Assembly (NCBI RefSeq): GCF_000002995.4 | Contig: NW_025062477.1 | Location: forward strand, 5,428,649 to 5,492,648 | Length of the DNA stretch: 64,000 nt | Origin: Brugia malayi | Lineage: Eukaryota > Nematoda > Chromadorea > Rhabditida > Onchocercidae | Reading direction: 5' to 3' | Shown: positions 40,913 to 58,300 of the stretch, piece by piece | How positions within the stretch are numbered: the first letter of the stretch is position 1 | Layout: the number at the start of each line of letters is the position of its first letter | Made by a program: the position numbers and the translations under genes | The notes under the pieces: generated by a model | The model's input: the letters and a program-made list of their open reading frames with translations, nothing else | Told to the model about the DNA's origin: nothing | Database searches by the model: none

Positions 40913-43900
40913 AAATTTAAAAAATTTTATGTGTAATTTATTAATAAAATAAATAATAAACGTATGTTTATCATTCACTGAATATGCGTCAATGTAAATG
41001 AAATACTTTTTAAAAAAATTCATAAAAATAAATAAATGAAAAATTATAAGAAAAAAAATTAAAATAATATTAAGTTAAATTAACCAAAGTTGTTCAATGA
41101 TTTTATTTTGCAGTATAATAAATACTTGATAGAGGATAATTACTTAGTAAAGGTCAGGTCAAATAGATCAAACAAAGTTAAACTTTGATAATTGCTTCTT
41201 TTTTTCTTGTCTCAGAAAAAAGCAACTGATTAATGTAATTTAAAGCTGGCATTGATGTAAAATAATCTAATTAATTTTCCAACGTAATTTTTGACTTTGA
41301 AATTTTTTTCATTTTTTGAATCAAAGAAAATAAATTTGAAAAAAAAAAAAACAATTGAATCATTTCCTTTTTTTTTTTTTTTCAAAATGATTGACAATAA
41401 ATATCTTAGAATGTTACTTAAAATAGCATAGATTAATTTTCAAATAATTTTATATCTCTTAGAAATCAGCAAAATTTTTAAAAAAAAAACTTTTGCAATT
41501 TTTTATCAAATCTTAAAACATCAATAGCAATGAGCAATAATGAATGATTTAAGATAAATGAAATAAAATAAATGAATAAATAATTTAAAAACAGTTTTTA
41601 ATTTTCTCAAAAATTTTTGCTAAAATGTTATAAAATTAATAGTTAAAATCAAAATTATTGATTGTTTAAGAAAAGAAAGAATTTGTTTATTTTTTAAATA
41701 AATGTGACACACATATCGAACAAATGGATAAAAAAAGATTGTCATTGTAGCTATATTATATTGTAATTTCATTCTTTAATGTTATTTTTAAATTTTATTT
41801 CATTTGAGAAAAAAACAATTAAGCAAATAATTTAATGAAAGAATTTAATAAGTTTTTAAATTTGTAAAAAAAGTTTTAAAAAAAGAAGAAATACGGTTGG
41901 TTGAATATCAAATATTTTTCAAAATTTTACTAAATTATGTCATCGTATAATCGCATTATAACTCATTTCATATTTATTTGAGTAAAACAAAAACTTTGAA
42001 AATAAATGCATTAAGAATTAAAAATGGGAAAATTTGGGAATAATTTGAAATAAAATATATATATTATGGGTTAAACAAATGAAAAAATAAATATTTGCTG
42101 AAAATTTTCTTTTTTAAATTATATTTCATTGCTTAAAATAAAACTTAAAATGGTTTCATTTGCCTAAAAGAAATTGAATTATGATAATCTCTCAACCCTT
42201 TTTTCAATGTCAAATTATAATGACTGCAAATTCACAAAGTTAATTCTTGAAAATATTTTCGAAAAATCATAAGCAATTAAATCGTATTATAATAAATATT
42301 ATCTAAGATAATATCTATTGATAATAATATCTAAGCAATCCTTTTTTTATTGCTAAACATATTGAAATTATGCGAATGAAATTTCTATTAGACGTATGAA
42401 AATTTTCTATTTCATTAGAAGAAAATATTCTTTCAAATGAAATACTTTCGTTCATAATTAATTAATTAACTAATTAATTAATTAATTAGCACAATTAATA
42501 CAAATGAATGGAATATTGTTAAAAGATAAAATAACAGCAATTTCCAACCTTTCCATTTGCTTCTATTACTTTTCTTTTTGCACTTTTATAACCTTCGTCC
42601 AACGTTGTTAAACATATTTTTCATTTTTCCTGTTTCCTTGCATATAAAAAAAAAGAAAAAGAAAAGAAAAAAAAAAAGTGAAAAAATGAAGAGAAAATGC
42701 CGATTGTATGTTTAAATCAAGTTTGTTAAAATTCTTAAGTAAGTAAACATCTGTTCAATAAACTCTGCAAACTGATGTTCGTTTTTTATTGAAAAAAAAA
42801 GTTTGACTTTAAAAATTTCATTCAGACTATTTCGTTTGACGTGTTTATATCTGCATACTTACGTGATACACACGTGTGTGTCCATTTGTATCATTCAATA
42901 TGAAAGAATAATTAGAATATTTATAGGAAAAAAAAGTATTTCTTTTTTAAAATAGCAAAATTTTATAATTGACTAATGAAATTTTATCCGATGATGTCAC
43001 AACAAAAATTAAATTTTTAAAAAAAAAAAAGAAAAAGCTCAATTATTGCTTACTAATATCAATGTAAAATAAATAAAATGATGACGAGAGAGAAAAATGA
43101 ATGATTTAAATTTAAACATTTAATCATCTTTCATTTACTTTTTTTTTTCATCTTATTCCCTCTCATTTCAGTAAATATTGGAATGTTGTAAAATCATTTA
43201 TAAATTAATAATTATTATTAAAACTTCTAATTAAAACTTACTTAAAATTAAAACTTAAAATTTTTAGCATACAATTATTAATGCTAAACTGTTTTTCTTA
43301 ACAAAAAAGATAATATAAAATGTTGGTAGTACAGCACCACTTTTACTGATATTATTTAGAAATATTATTCTATTCATTTTGTAAATTTAATTAATTAGTT
43401 TATTTGATATGTATGTGAATTATGGAGTAATTTTTATAATAATCATTATTTAAAAGTTTAAAAATTTCCAGTAAATAAATTTTGATAACCTTTGAATTAC
43501 TTCATTTTGAAGGTAACTAAACAAGTATATTTGATAAGGTTACCTTATTATAAGCGTTTAATAATATTTGGTATTATTCAGACAAATTATGTAAATGATT
43601 TGATTAGATAATTTTCCATAACAAATATTTAAATGAATTGAATAATACATTGTTGCTGATTTTATTTCATATTTTGAGAAATAGTAATCGATAATCAACA
43701 AATATTGAATAGTAATTATTAGCGAAGTGTCAGCTAATTTCATATTTAATAGTAAAATTTAATAATAAAATAGGTAGTAAAATTTGATAAGTAATGCTAA
43801 GAGTAATTACTGGATGATATTAATGATGAACTAAAAAGTTGATAATTAACTGATAATCAAATAAATAATAATCAATTGCAAACAGTTAGTAGTAAATATC

Positions 43901-44700
43901 AAAAAATCAATAATTGTAAAATTAGTATGAATAAATTAATAGTCAAGAAATATTACCAATTTCTCGTTTTAATGACACATATTAAATTTAAGAAAAGTTT
44001 TTTTTGAAGAAAAAAGAAACTAATAAAATTGTAAGCATTAAAGCCTTCTTTTATTAATCCATATGAAATTAAAAAATATGAAATAATAAAAACAGAAAAT
44101 TAATTCGCAAATTTCTGCCACTATGATTTATTTCAATCATTTCTTCGTTATATAATTATAAATTATGAAGAAAAAGTGATGAAAGACTTAAATGTAGTCG
44201 ATAATAATTAAATGTCCGAGATGAAAAGAATTATATCACTGATAAGGTTATCGTTGTCACTGATTCCAAAAATATTAGTCAAAAAGTATCAGAAAATGAA
44301 GTACAATGTGTCATCTGCTATGTGACAAAATTATTAAGCAACTATTATGTTTCATCTATTGTTATGATTTTTTATTAAATATCAATTTTTTTATTGTTAT
44401 CACACAATCATTATCATAAATTGATAAATAAAAACAAAATTATCAATTGAAAAAAAAAAAGTATTATATTGATTTTTCTTTTTGGAGCAATAAAGATTAT
44501 TTTGAAATGTTTTGAAATGATTGATCAAAACGATGAAAAATATTTTTGATGGGTGTGCAAATATGTTAACTGATATTAGTCCATTAGTGATAAGGTATTA
44601 ATGATAGCATATTTATCACTAAATAGAATAAAATAAATTATTTAAAATGATAATTTTATTATTGAAAGAAAAAAAAATTTTTTTTTTAAAGTTAAATAAA
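40913..44700. other. AT-rich intergenic sequence, no gene seen
   Basis: No coding sequence was recognised. A 12-base perfect palindrome, ACACACGTGTGT, lies at 42868-42879 (it contains an E-box-type CACGTG). Clusters of short direct repeats rich in AATA and GATA occur at 43740-43950. The rest is homopolymer-rich A/T sequence. Confidence 0.5.
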
Positions 44701-44720
44701 TATAAACGAATGAATTAGTT

Positions 44721-44808
44721 GCATTATTCTTCCTTTCTCTTTCTTTCGTTTTTCCTTTTCTTTCTCTCTCTCCCTCTCTCTCTCTCCCTCTCTCTCTCTC
44801 CCTCTCTT
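44721..44808. repeat. CT-rich polypyrimidine tract
   Basis: An imperfect CT dinucleotide run with regularly placed CCC interruptions, purest from about 44761 to 44808. The complementary strand reads as an Arg-Glu-rich frame that I consider spurious. Confidence 0.8.
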
Positions 44809-45222
44809 ATCAAATATTAATAATTTGATTGGAAAATAATTTAAAAAAGAAAATAAAAAGCAAAAAATGAAATACTTTCTAATTAACATTTTTGCATAAT
44901 TTTAACATAACTTTTTAGTTAATGCCATTTCTCTCATTTTTCACTTTTTTTTTCTCTTTTTAAGCAACGAATAACAAATGATTTTGTTGTTGATGAAAAA
45001 ATAAGAAAAAGAAAGAGAATGAATATAAGAAGAAATAAGGGAAAAAGAGAAAAAGAAAATTTTGAAATAAATTATTGCTGAACTAAATGCATTGCACCGA
45101 TCACTCATTCATTCCTCTCAAATCAAAATGCCATCCATAGATTCGGTGGGACGGAAAGAATTGACAAAAAGTCGTAATCAATAATTTGAATTTGTTCCAT
45201 GCACTTTACAAATGTTTCTTTT

Positions 45223-45224
45223 CC

Positions 45225-45259
<35 letters not shown>

Positions 45260-45325
45260 CTTCTCTCCCTCTCTCTCTTTTTTTTTATCAATCGATTTGC
45301 AGAGAGGGAGAGAGAGAGAAAAACG
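45223..45325. repeat. CT tract followed by GA tract: polypyrimidine/polypurine inverted pair
   Basis: A CT run with TTCCC interruptions (about 45225-45280) is followed after about 20 bases by a GA run with a GGG interruption (45301-45325). The two arms are approximately reverse complements, so the strand could fold into an imperfect GA/CT hairpin. No gene is nearby. Confidence 0.65.
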
Positions 45326-49261
<3,936 letters not shown>

Positions 49262-49939
49262 CACCAGTCTGTATGCAAAGAAAAGAATTTAAGTTGCACT
49301 CTCGAATAGTAAAGTGCGTCTATATCATCAGAACAGCTAATAAAAAGTTCCTCGTATATATTATATCGAGGAATATGAGATATGGACAAATTATCCGCGA
49401 ATATACCAGAAGGACCGAAAGGGGCGGGGGAGAAGAGTTTTTCATCTCTTTCTCAACTTGTTTTTAATTGTATAAATCTATCCAATTCCTTTATATTTTT
49501 CAACTTCTCAGAATTTGAAAGGAACAAAAAAAATTTAAAAATGAATTTGAAATTGAAAATGAAAAAGTTAAAAATAAAATGACTGAGCTGAAACTGTATG
49601 AAGTATAAACTGAAGTAAGAAACGTCCCCATTTCATTTCTGTAATGGCAGATGGTTGATTGATTTGAATTTAATGAATTTTTTTTTCTTTGATTTTTGAT
49701 TTTCAAAAATTTTTGATGGCAAAGAAAGAGAAGAGAGTAAAGAAAACGAGAAGGGAAAGATAAGAGATGAACCAGGAACGCCAGTATTTTAAAGATGGAA
49801 ATGATTCATTTTTAAGTTCAGTTTTTTTTTTTTTTTTTGTTGACAAGAAAAAAATGCGAAATTTATATTAAAATTTGATAAAGCAATATTGTACTTTTTT
49901 ACTTTTAACTTCCTTTTTAGTTTTAAATTTCCTTTTTCG

Positions 49940-49970
<31 letters not shown>

Positions 49971-50314
49971 TTAACAGAAATCAACTTCTTTTTTGACAAA
50001 AATTAAAGAATAGCTCTGTAACAAAGTTTGAAAAAGGACGAAAAACTTTTTGCGCATTAATGTTTGTAAAAAAAATCGCTGATTATTTATTTGTTCAAAT
50101 TAAAATAAAAAATGAAATAAATTGATTGTCAACATTTTTTATCAAATAATTTTTACTATCAAATAAACAACATTGCAAAAAAGAATATCAATAATATACA
50201 ACTTATCAATGTATGTATAATCTTTTCTTGTCAATTTTTTTAGCAAATGAAATTCATAATTATCATAATACATGAAAAGAAAAGTGTAAAAAGAATTGAT
50301 AGCATAAGTTTTAT
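49262..50314. other. Intergenic sequence with an unusual G/C-rich patch
   Basis: Just after the TG tract the sequence is less AT-rich up to about 49440. Within it, TTCCTCG (49348-49354) and CGAGGAA (49367-49373) form a 7-bp inverted repeat with a 12-base AT loop. GGGGCGGGGG lies at 49421-49430, a GC-box-like run that is striking in this background. Reading frames there are short. A long T run lies at about 49940-49968. I cannot assign a function. Confidence 0.5.
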
Positions 50315-50550
50315 GAAGCTGAAATGATGCCTCTAAATTTTAGTATCGAAATGATAGAAACAAAATGATATCAATGATATCAATATTTAAATTTAAAAAT
50401 TTTGGTCTTAAGACTGAAATGATATCACTAAGATTTGGAACGGAAATGATAACTTTTTTGAGATTTTAGACCGAAATGATATCATTGACATTTCAAACCA
50501 AAAATGATATCATTAAGATGAAAAATCGAAGTAATCTCGCTAGATTTTAT
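50315..50550. repeat. Degenerate minisatellite built on GAAATGATATCA
   Basis: The motif CCGAAATGATATCATT or close variants recurs about six times (near 50318, 50346, 50417, 50440, 50472, 50500). It is usually followed by an AGATTTTAGA-like spacer, giving a unit of roughly 30-50 bp with many substitutions. It is an eroded tandem repeat of unknown function. Confidence 0.6.
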
Positions 50551-52316
50551 GTATTTCAAAAAAAAAAAAAACACAAGAAAAAAGGAATCTCTGCGTGAGT
50601 AATCCATTCTATGTACTTATTAATTGCTAAAAAATGAAACTTCCGTCATTCATCACATTTCCAACAATTTAAAGTATTACACAACGCAATCGTTGTTATT
50701 TAGTTTCTTAGTTATATTTTCAATCACATAAAAATGAGCAATTAAAAAAGAAATATTTTTAATTTTCTCAATCTCTAACACAATATATTTTGCAAATCCT
50801 AGCAATCTTTTTCGCCTCCTCAAATATGACTCTATTTCTTCCTTCTCACCTTTAGTGGGACTTTCATTTTTTTTTTTTTTTTTATTAAAATTGAGCGAAG
50901 AATAAGTATGCATATCATAAATTAGCTAAGCAATGAATGAATTGAACAAATTACTAATTACACTTTCACATAGTGCACAGTTCAGACTTCTTTAGATAAT
51001 TTTCAAAAAAAGGAGAAAAAACTTCTGAAGCAAAAAAAAAAATAAAAAATAAAAAAAATAAAAGCTCCTGAAAGTGTTTAAAAATGGCCATTTATTATAT
51101 TTAAAAGTAAAGTATACTGTCGTAAAATAAAAAAAAAAAAAAAAAAACAAACTAAAAGTCAGCTGTTTCAAGGAAGTTTGAAATGCCAAAATTTATTTTT
51201 GCTTTAATCTATTTTCCGGTTAAATTGTTAACAAAAATTACGAATTTAATTATAATCCAAATTCTGATATTTTTTTTTAGGGAATGACAATTTTTTTCAA
51301 TGACATAAAGTTTTACTTATATATATATTTTGTTTATTCTTTGATCATCATGTGACAAAATTTTATAAAAATATAGAAAAACATTTTTTTTTTTATATAT
51401 TTCTTTCAAAATCTTGAAAAGAAAAAGAGAATATTTCAACAAAGAAATGTGAATTTGATTATTTTTACTTAAAAATTAACTGCAATAACAGTAATATAAT
51501 TATGTTCGAAATTTCTTATTGCAATGATATTCAAAAAAAAATATATACCTAATAGTTGTTATTATTAGGTGACATTATAATGATGATAAACTGTAATAGA
51601 CTATAAAGAATAGCAAAATTTGAACTAATTAAATTTCTGCAAGAAAAGATTGATGGAAGATAAACGATTGATAGGATTATTTAATAATTTCATTTTCATT
51701 CTTATACAGTCATTGCTTTCTAGAATTTCCTTAAATTTTATGATTTAGTTTGATGTAACCATCAATTGCTCTAATTATTTCTAATCACTTTCTAATTTAT
51801 TCGACAATTTAAAAAAAAAAAAAATAATTAACTTTGAAGAATTCGATTTTTATTTATGCCAAATTTTATAGAGCTAATTGTCTGTTCATAAATTTTAATA
51901 TTTATACATCTGAAGGATTAAATATGATTTTATTAGAGATAAAAATTTTTATCAGTTCATAATTGCACTAAAATCTAAATGATCTTAAATATTTCATCAA
52001 TTGTTAATTCTTCTTTATCATGATTTGCTATCATTATTAATTCGAAATCATTTACCATTTATCTGTTTCAACTGTAAATGATATCTTATTGGTAAAATAA
52101 TAGAGCTTTATTTTAAAAAAATATAAAAATTAAAATATTATGAACAAATCGTGTAATTTTTTTTGGGTATAGTCGTTATCATTGATCGGATGATAAGTTT
52201 TGGATAAAATACTAAAAATGAATAGAGAAAGCATGATAAGCGTATTAAAATAAAATAAAAAATTTTTATTTGTTAAATAAGAAAACTAAAATAGATTAAA
52301 ATACTTAAAGTATGAT
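50551..52316. other. AT-rich sequence upstream of the acyl-CoA synthetase gene
   Basis: No gene is supported. A few A or T homopolymers (50865-50885, 51127-51147) generate short Lys- or Phe-rich frames. No promoter element can be told apart from the background. Confidence 0.45.
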
Positions 52317-52340
52317 ATGGGATATTCTATAATACAGTTA

Positions 52341-52370
52341 TCACTCAGATTTGCTAAATTAAAAAAAAAA
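52341..52370 (+). promoter_or_regulatory. Candidate splice acceptor and leader before the synthetase ATG
   Basis: TTATCACTCAG ends at 52348, 22 bases before the chosen ATG at 52371. If a spliced leader or an upstream 5' exon joins here, the earlier in-frame ATG at 52317 is removed and translation starts at 52371. This is inference from the acceptor-like sequence alone. Confidence 0.3.
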
Positions 52371-55300
52371 ATGACAGTACGAAATTATTTTATCGAAAAG
52401 ATACCAATGATTGAGAATTCTTTCTATGATTATTTTCTTGAAATTATCAAACAATTTGGAAATGCTATTGCTTTGGTAAGTAAAAATTGCTTCATTGTTC
52501 CAAAAAATCTTAACAATTTATCAATTTATTCATTTTAATAAGTTAAATTTAAATTAAAATTCAGCTAGTATATGATTAAATTATTGTTATTTTAATGCAT
52601 TTCTTTTCAACAGAGGAAAAAAAATCATAAAATTTCGGTGAAAAAAAAAATCAAAATAAATAACGAAAAAATTTATTAAAACCAACAGATTAGGGAAAAT
52701 AAAAAATGAAACTCATTTTTTTTGTAAATTTTAGATTTTTTAATTTTGAAACTATTCAGATGAGATAAAAGGGAAATTTTTGGCAAAAAATATTTCAGAT
52801 TGATCCAGAAACCATGGAAACGTTTACATATTTGGAATTAATTAATCAATCTGAGCAAATGCGTAATGCATTAATTAGACTAGGTATTCAATCTGGTGAC
52901 ACAATTGGTACATATGTCAACAATTCTTCTCATTATATCATTTTTATTTTAGCTGCTATTAGCATTGGAGCTATTTTGGTACCATTGAATCCATCATATA
53001 AAATTTGTTAGTAAATTAAATTAACCAATCATTTCTATAATTCAAAATAAAAAAAGGAAAAAGAAAAAGGATAAATGATTATTATTTTGATGAATTTATC
53101 ACAAAAGATAGCCAGCAATGAAACATTGCTTTCATTATTATTAATTATTTTTTTTATATTTATCAATAAAAAACTTATCATTTGCATAATTGTAAATGAG
53201 AAATGATAATAAAATGTGCAAAGAAATATATATTTATATTGAAATGATGTTATCATTTAAAATTAACAGTTTAAATTTAATGAGAATAGTGACGAAGATT
53301 TCAGTTACATAAAAAAGCTTAGCAGTAGCTACTTGCTATTGTAATTAATTTGATAAATATTTTATACATTAACCAAAATTTAATTTTAGATGAAATTGGA
53401 AAATATTTCAAGAAAACTTCGGTTAAATGGATATTAACAGAAGAAAAACTATTTGAAAAAATTCAACATTTAAATGAGGAAAATATAAAAGTGAGTAAAT
53501 CAAAATAACTAGTTAACTTCCATTTTTATTCTTTTTCAAAATTTTAATTACTGAACCGATTAAGTTCCATAAATGATAGTGATATGATTAAGTTATGATC
53601 ATTATAGTAGATAAATAATAGTGATATGATTAAGTTATGATCATTGTAATAGATAAATAGTAGTGATATGATTAAGTTATGATCATTGTAATAGATAAAT
53701 AGTAGTGATATGATTAAGTTATGATCATTGTAATAGATAAATAGTAGTGATATGATTAAGTTATGATCATTGTAATAGATAAATAGTAGTGATATGATTA
53801 AGTTATGATCATTGTAATAGATAAATAGTAGTGATATGATTAAGTTATGATCATTGTAATAGATAAATAGTAGTGATATGATTAAGTTATGATCATTGTA
53901 ATAGATAAATAGTAGTGATATGATTAAGTTATGATCATTATAATAGATAAATAGTAGTGATATGATTAAGTTATGATCATTATAATAGATAAATAGTAGT
54001 GATATGATTAAGTTATGATCATTATAATAGATAAATAGTAGTGATATGATTAAGTTATGATCATTGTAATAGATAAATAGTAGTGATATGATTAAGTTAT
54101 GATCATTGTAATAGATAAATAGTAGTGATATGATTAAGTTATGATCATTGTAATAGATAAATAGTAGTGATATGATTAAGTTATGATCATTGTAATAGAT
54201 AAATAGTAGTGATATGATTAAGTTATGATCATTGTAATAGATAAATAGTAGTGATATGATTAAGTTATGATCATTGTAATAGATAAATAGTAGTGATATG
54301 ATTAAGTTATGATCATTATAATAGATAAATAGTAGTGATATGATTAAGTTATGATCATTGTAATAGATAAATAGTAGTGATATGATTAAGTTATGATCAT
54401 TGTAATAGATAAATAGTAGTGATATGATTAAGTTATGATCATTGTAATAGATAAATAGTAGTGATATGATTAAGTTATGATCATTATAATAGATAAATAG
54501 TAGTGATATGATTAAGTTATGATCATTGTAATAGATAAATAGTAGTGATATGATTAAGTTATGATCATTGTAATAGATAAATAGTAGTGATATGATTAAG
54601 TTATGATCATTGTAATAGATAAATAGTAGTGATATGATTAAGTTATGATCATTATAATAGATAAATAGTAGTGATATGATTAAGTTATGATCATTGTAAT
54701 AGATAAATAGTAGTGATATGATTAAGTTATGATCATTGTAATAGATAAATAGTAGTGATATGATTAAGTTATGATCATTATAATAGATAAATAGTAGTGA
54801 TATGATTAAGTTATGATCATTGTAATAGATAAATAGTAGTGATATGATTAAGTTATGATCATTGTAATAGATAAATAGTAGTGATATGATTAAGTTATGA
54901 TCATTGTAATAGATAAATAGTAGTGATATGATTAAGTTATGATCATTGTAATAGATAAATAGTAGTGATATGATTAAGTTATGATCATTGTAATAGATAA
55001 ATAGTAGTGATATGATTAAGTTATGATCATTGTAATAGATAAATAGTAGTGATATGATTAAGTTATGATCATTGTAATAGATAAATAGTAGTGATATGAT
55101 TAAGTTATGATCATTATAATAGATAAATAGTAGTGATATGATTAAGTTATGATCATTGTAATAGATAAATAGTAGTGATATGATTAAGTTATGATCATTG
55201 TAATAGATAAATAGTAGTGATATGATTAAGTTATGATCATTGTAATAGATAAATAGTAGTGATATGATTAAGTTATGATCATTGTAATAGATAAATAGTT

Positions 55301-58300
55301 ATATATAATAGATAAATAGTAGTGATATGATTAAGTTATGATCATTATAATAGATAAATAGTAGTGATATGATTAAGTTATGATCATTGTAATAGATAAA
55401 TAGTAGTGATATGATTAAGTTATGATCATTGTAATAGATAAATAGTAGTGATATGATTAAGTTATGATCATTATAATAGATAAATAGTAGTGATATGATT
55501 AAGTTATGATCATTGTAATAGATAAATAGTAGTGATATGATTAAGTTATGATCATTGTAATAGATAAATAGTAGTGATATGATTAAGTTATGATCATTAT
55601 AATAGATAAATAGTAGTGATATGATTAAGTTATGATCATTGTAATAGATAAATAGTAGTGATATGATTAAGTTATGATCATTGTAATAGATAAATAGTAG
55701 TGATATGATTAAGTTATGATCATTATAATAGATAAATAGTAGTGATATGATTAAGTTATGATCATTGTAATAGATAAATAGTAGTGATATGATTAAGTTA
55801 TGATCATTGTAATAGATAAATAGTAGTGATATGATTAAGTTATGATCATTGTAATAGATAAATAGTAGTGATATGATTAAGTTATGATCATTGTAATAGA
55901 TAAATAGTAGTGATATGATTAAGTTATGATCATTGTAATAGATAAATAGTAGTGATATGATTAAGTTATGATCATTGTAATAGATAAATAGTAGTGATAT
56001 GATTAAGTTATGATCATTGTAATAGATAAATAGTAGTGATATGATTAAGTTATGATCATTGTAATAGATAAATAGTAGTGATATGATTAAGTTATGATCA
56101 TTATAATAGATAAATAGTAGTGATATGATTAAGTTATGATCATTATAATAGATAAATAGTAGTGATATGATTAAGTTATGATCATTATAATAGATAAATA
56201 GTAGTGATATGATTAAGTTATGATCATTGTAATAGATAAATAGTAGTGATATGATTAAGTTATGATCATTATAATAGATAAATAGTAGTGATATGATTAA
56301 GTTATGATCATTGTAATAGATAAATAGTAGTGATATGATTAAGTTATGATCATTGTAATAGATAAATAGTAGTGATATGATTAAGTTATGATCATTATAA
56401 TAGATAAATAGTAGTGATATGATTAAGTTATGATCATTATAATAGATAAATAGTAGTGATATGATTAAGTTATGATCATTATAATAGATAAATAGTAGTG
56501 ATATGATTAAGTTATGATCATTATAATAGATAAATAGTAGTGATATGATTAAGTTATGATCATTGTAATAGATAAATAGTAGTGATATGATTAAGTTATG
56601 ATCATTATAATAGATAAATAGTAGTGATATGATTAAGTTATGATCATTATAATAGATAAATAGTAGTGATATGATTAAGTTATGATCATTATAATAGATA
56701 AATAGTAGTGATATGATTAAGTTATGATCATTATAATAGATAAATAGTAGTGATATGATTAAGTTATGATCATTGTAATAGATAAATAGTAGTGATATGA
56801 TTAAGTTATGATCATTATAATAGATAAATAGTAGTGATATGATTAAGTTATGATCATTATAATAGATAAATAGTAGTGATATGATTAAGTTATGATCATT
56901 ATAATAGATAAATAGTAGTGATATGATTAAGTTATGATCATTATAATAGATAAATAGTAGTGATATGATTAAGTTATGATCATTGTAATAGATAAATAGT
57001 AGTGATATGATTAAGTTATGATCATTATAATAGATAAATAGTAGTGATATGATTAAGTTATGATCATTATAATAGATAAATAGTAGTGATATGATTAAGT
57101 TATGATCATTATAATAGATAAATAGTAGTGATATGATTAAGTTATGATCATTGTAATAGATGAATAGTAGTGATATGATTAAGTTATGATCATTATAATA
57201 GATAAATAGTAGTGATATGATTAAGTTATGATCATTGTAATAGATAAATAGTAGTGATATGATTAAGTTATGATCATTGTAATAGATAAATAGTAGTGAT
57301 ATGATTAAGTTATGATCATTGTAATAGATAAATAGTAGTGATATGATTAAGTTATGATCATTGTAATAGATAAATAGTAGTGATATGATTAAGTTATGAT
57401 CATTGTAATAGATAAATAGTAGTGATATGATTAAGTTATGATCATTGTAATAGATAAATAGTAGTGATATGATTAAGTTATGATCATTGTAATAGATAAA
57501 TAGTAGTGATATGATTAAGTTATGATCATTATAATAGATAAATAGTAGTGATATGATTAAGTTATGATCATTGTAATAGATAAATAGTAGTGATATGATT
57601 AAGTTATGATCATTGTAATAGATAAATAGTAGTGATATGATTAAGTTATGATCATTGTAATAGATAAATAGTAGTGATATGATTAAGTTATTTATTAGTG
57701 TAACCATCACCAGATATATACGATTAATGGTGATCATTCAGGTGATTATTGATTTGATTGTAATAGAAATATCAGATTGTTATGGTTTCCATATTTGATG
57801 TCAGTTTACTTTAAATCTTAATTTAAATTTAAATGCTAACTAATTATAGGCTAAGATTATAATGCTTGATTCAACCAAGGAAACTTTATTATATTACACT
57901 TTGCAATGTTATTTGAATAATGGTAAATCATTTTGGAATAATGAAATGATAAATGCCATTCAAAACAAACTTATTTACAATTATAATACAGTAAGTCAAC
58001 CTTCTTTTTTTTCTTTTGTTTTCGTATTCTTTTGCTTTTTGTTATTTTAAATTATGTAATATACTTAATAGGAAAAAATGAATCAAATTTTTTGTTATTT
58101 AAAATAATTTTATCAAAAAAAAAATCGAAAAATGTAAAATTAGGATTACCTAAACTAATAATAAATACAATTTATAGGCAATAATTTTCTTTTCGTCCGG
58201 AACAACCGGTTTGCCAAAAGGAATCCGTTTAAGTCATCGAACACTTATTGCTAATGTTGAATTAGTCCGGTATGTTTGCATTGATTTATATCTGACAATT

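Noticed and set aside
53575..57690. CRISPR-like array
   Set aside because: Units are contiguous with no unique spacers, the genome is eukaryotic, and there are no cas genes.
55299..57737. 812-codon open frame as a genuine gene
   Set aside because: It is a 14-residue repeat produced by a 42-bp tandem unit within an intron on the opposite strand; nothing else suggests coding.
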